Origin: Loxodes magnus
Lineage: Eukaryota > Ciliophora > Karyorelictea > Loxodida > Loxodidae
DNA: 64,000 nt
Assembly (NCBI GenBank): GCA_946699065.1
Contig: CAMPDV010000225.1
Span: forward strand, 404,522-468,521
Direction of reading: 5' to 3'
Each line of letters starts with the position of its first letter. Positions within the stretch are counted from its first letter, which is position 1. A program made the translations under genes and the position numbers. The notes beneath the pieces are model-generated. The model saw nothing but the letters and a program-made list of their open reading frames with translations. It had not been told where the DNA came from and searched no databases. Of the stretch, positions 61,201 through 64,000 are shown piece after piece.

Positions 61201-64000
61201 AAATTTTAATACCAGAGTGAGTTAACAATGTATGAAAAATAGTTGTGTAATTTTTAAAGTAAAAAAAAACCATTGTTTTTGATATGTTTTGAAGTGAGAA
61301 ATTAAAATTTTAATACCAGAGTGAGTTAACAATGTATGAAAAATAGTTGTGTAATTTTTTAAGTAAAAAAAAAAACATTGTTTTTGATATGTTTTGAAGT
61401 GAGAAATTAAAATTTTAATACCAGAGTGAGTTAACAATGTATGAAAAAATAGTTGTGTAATTTTTAAAGTAAAAAAAAAACATTGTTTTTGATATGTTTT
61501 GAAGTGAGAAATTAAAATTTTAATACCAGAGTGAGTTAACAATGTATGAAAATAGTTGTGTAATTTTTAAAGAAAAAAAAAACATTGTTTTTTGATATGT
61601 TTTGAAGGTGAGAAATTAAAATTTTAATACCAGAGTGAGTTAACAATGTATGAAAAATAGTTGTGTAATTTTTAAAGTAAAAAAAAACATTGTTTTTGAT
61701 ATGTTTTGAAGTGAGAAATTAAAATTTAATATCAGAGTGAGTTAACAATGTATGAAAAATAGTTGTGTAATTTTTAAAGTAAAAAAAAACATTGTTTTTG
61801 ATATGTTTTGAAGTGAGAAATTAAAATTTTAATACAGAGTGAGTTAACAATGTATGAAAAATAGTTGTGTAATTTTTAAAGTAAAAAAAAACATTGTTTT
61901 TGATATGTTTTGAAGTGAGAAATTAAAATTTTAATACCAGAGTGAGTTAACAATGTATGAAAAATAGTTGTGTAATTTTTAAAGTAAAAAAAAACATTGT
62001 TTTTGATATGTTTTGAAGTGAGAAATTAAAATTTTAATACCAGAGTGAGTTAACAATGTATGAAAAATAGTTGTGTAATTTTTAAAGTAAAAAAAAACAT
62101 TGTTTTTGATATGTTTTGAAGTGAGAAATAAAATTTTATATCAGAGTGAGTTAACAATGTATGAAAAATAGTTGTGTAATTTTTAAAGTAAAAAAAAACA
62201 TTGTTTTTGATATGTTTTGAAGTGAGAAATTAAAATTTAATACCAGAGTGAGTTAACAATGTATGAAAAATAGTTGTGTAATTTTTAAAGTAAAAAAAAA
62301 CATTGTTTTTGATATGTTTTGAAGTGAGAAATTAAAATTTTAATACCAGAGTGAGTTAACAATGTATGAAAAATAGTTGTGTAATTTTTAAAGTAAAAAA
62401 AAACATTGTTTTTGATATGTTTTGAAGTGAGAAATTAAAATTTTAATACCAGAGTGAGTTAACAATGTATGAAAAATAGTTGTGTAATTTTTAAAGTAAA
62501 AAAAACATTGTTTTTGATATGTTTTGAAGTGAGAAATTAAAATTTTAATATCAGAGTGAGTTAACAATGTATGAAAAATAGTTGTGTAATTTTTAAAGTA
62601 AAAAAAAAAACATTGTTTTTGATATGTTTGAAGTGAGAAATTAAAATTTTAATACCAGAGTGAGTTAACAATGTATGAAAAAATAGTTGTGTAATTTTTA
62701 AAGTAAAAAAAAACATTGTTTTTGATATGTTTTGAAGTGAGAAATTAAAATTTTAATACCAGAGTGAGTTAACAATGTATGAAAAATAGTTGTGTAATTT
62801 TTAAAGTAAAAAAAAACATTGTTTTTGATATGTTTTGAAGTGAGAAATTAAAATTTTAATACCAGAGTGAGTTAACAATGTATGAAAAATAGTTGTGTAA
62901 TTTTTAAAGTAAAAAAAAACATTGTTTTTGATATGTTTTGAAGTGAGAAATTAAATTTTAATACCAGAGTGAGTTAACAATGTATGAAAAATAGTTGTTG
63001 TAATTTTTAAAGTAAAAAAAAACATTGTTTTTGATATGTTTTGAAGTGAGAAATTAAAATTTTAATACCAGAGTGAGTTAACAATGTATGAAAAATAGTT
63101 GTGTAATTTTTAAAGTAAAAAAAAACATTGTTTTTGATATGTTTTGAAGTGAGAAATTAAAATTTTAATACAGAGTGAGTTAACAATGTATGAAAAATAG
63201 TTGTGTAATTTTTAAAGTAAAAAAAAACATTGTTTTTGATATGTTTTGAAGTGAGAAATTAAAATTTTAATATCAGAGTGAGTTAACAATGTATGAAAAA
63301 TAGTTGTGTAATTTTTAAAGTAAAAAAAAACATTGTTTTTGATATGTTTTGAAGTGAGAAATAAAATTTTAATACCAGAGTGAGTTAACAATGTATGAAA
63401 AATAGTTGTGTAATTTTTAAAGTAAAAAAAAACATTGTTTTTGATATGTTTTGAAGTGAGAAATTAAAATTTTAATATCAGAGTGAGTAACAATGTATGA
63501 AAAATAGTTGTGTAATTTTTAAAGTAAAAAAAAACATTGTTTTTGATATGTTTTGAAGTGAGAAATTAAAATTTTAATAATCAGAGTGAGTAACAAGGTA
63601 TGAAAAAAAATAGTTGTGTAATTTTTAAAGTAAAAAAAAACATTGTTTTTTTGATATGTTTTGAAGTGAGGAAATTAAATTTTAATATCCAGAGTGAGTT
63701 AAACAATGTTATGAAAAATAGTAGGTGTAATTTTAAAGTAAAAAAAAACATTGTTTATTGATATGTTTTGAAGTGAGAAATTAAAATTTTAATACCAGGT
63801 GATTTAACAATGACTGAAAAATAGTTGTAATTTTTAAAGTAAAAAAAAAAACATTGTTTTTTGATATGTTTTGAGTGAGAAATTAAAATTTTAATATCAG
63901 AGTGAGTTAGAATGTATGAAAAATATTGGTAATTTTTAAAGTAAAAAAAAACATTGTTTTGATATTTTTTGAAGTGAGAAATTAAAAGTTTAATATCAGA
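55270..64000. repeat. 103-bp satellite array, ~85 units, runs off window
   Basis: Head-to-tail units of 103 bp (a few 102-106) from 55270 to the window end. Each unit contains acattgtttttgatatg, gagaaattaaaattttaata, (c/t)cagagtgagttaacaatg, and a run of seven to ten A. The unit holds an inverted pair, ACATTGTT and AACAATGT, about 55 bp apart, and a 14-bp palindrome ATTAAAATTTTAAT. Units are near-identical up to about 60.2 kb; a 13-bp partial duplication occurs near 60250. Single-base indels rise after 60.6 kb and become frequent after 63.5 kb. As 103 is not a multiple of three, it does not encode a simple repeat protein. Confidence 0.97.

Noticed and set aside
61222..61542. Repeat-protein gene inside the satellite
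   Set aside because: The unit length is not a multiple of three in clean units. Apparent reading depends on local indels, and with no hard stop codons any frame is open.
55270..64000. CRISPR array
   Set aside because: Every part of the 103-bp unit repeats; there are no unique spacers, and the host is a ciliate.

Overview
Organism and genetic code. The window is very AT-rich (by eye about 80% A+T) and reads as ciliate nuclear DNA. TAA and TAG are frequent in-frame codons at glutamine positions. TGA also sits in frame at tryptophan positions: the W of MORN repeats, the R-F-W of a laminin-G-like motif, and aromatic sites in membrane segments. Paralogues in the window swap TGG for TGA at the same codon, and CAA for TAA at the same codon. 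TGA also seems to be the terminator, because five genes close exactly in frame on a 3'-proximal TGA (449, 594, 1473, 1563 and 1470 codons). This matches the ambiguous codes known from karyorelictids and Condylostoma (NCBI tables 27/28), so the sequence probably belongs to such a ciliate. The species cannot be named from sequence alone. With no absolute stop codon, gene ends are inferred from homology, from length in codons and from 3'-proximal TGA. I saw no intron that I can support.

Layout. 1-2427: 3' part of a leucine-rich-repeat gene (+). 2624-3970: RING finger plus MORN-repeat gene (-). 6572-7567: unknown gene (-). 7.69-18.1 kb: first copy of a large direct duplication, holding a helix-turn-helix-like gene (8002, +), a small gene (8816-9055, -), a coiled-coil remnant (11.3-12.0 kb, +) and a large cysteine-rich membrane-protein gene (12038-16456, -). 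16.5-24.3 kb: AT-rich DNA with one doubtful gene and a zinc-knuckle (Gag-like) gene at 22969. 24338-29026: second cysteine-rich gene in the opposite orientation, followed by a convergent unknown gene (29091-30260). 30.9-43.9 kb: second copy of the direct duplication with the third cysteine-rich gene (36348-40757, -), enlarged by three insertions. 41.8-47.9 kb: fragments of a mobile-element family that end in a shared short hairpin, plus a coiled-coil ORF. 49772-51553: second RING-MORN gene (-). 53.2-55.3 kb: decayed zinc-knuckle ORF, hairpins and another element fragment. 55.27-64.0 kb: an uninterrupted satellite of 103-bp units that runs off the window.

How the genes relate. The window looks like an accessory, repeat-rich, perhaps germline-type region built by duplication. 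The three cysteine-rich genes encode cell-surface, receptor-like proteins: signal peptide, laminin-G/ConA-like domain, long CxxC repeat region, several membrane spans and a cytoplasmic tail. They are mosaics of one another. The two RING-MORN genes are paralogues that keep the same zinc-ligand spacing. The helix-turn-helix and small genes travel with the cysteine-rich gene in the duplication; the second copies of both are frameshifted. No RNA gene, CRISPR array or telomere was recognised.
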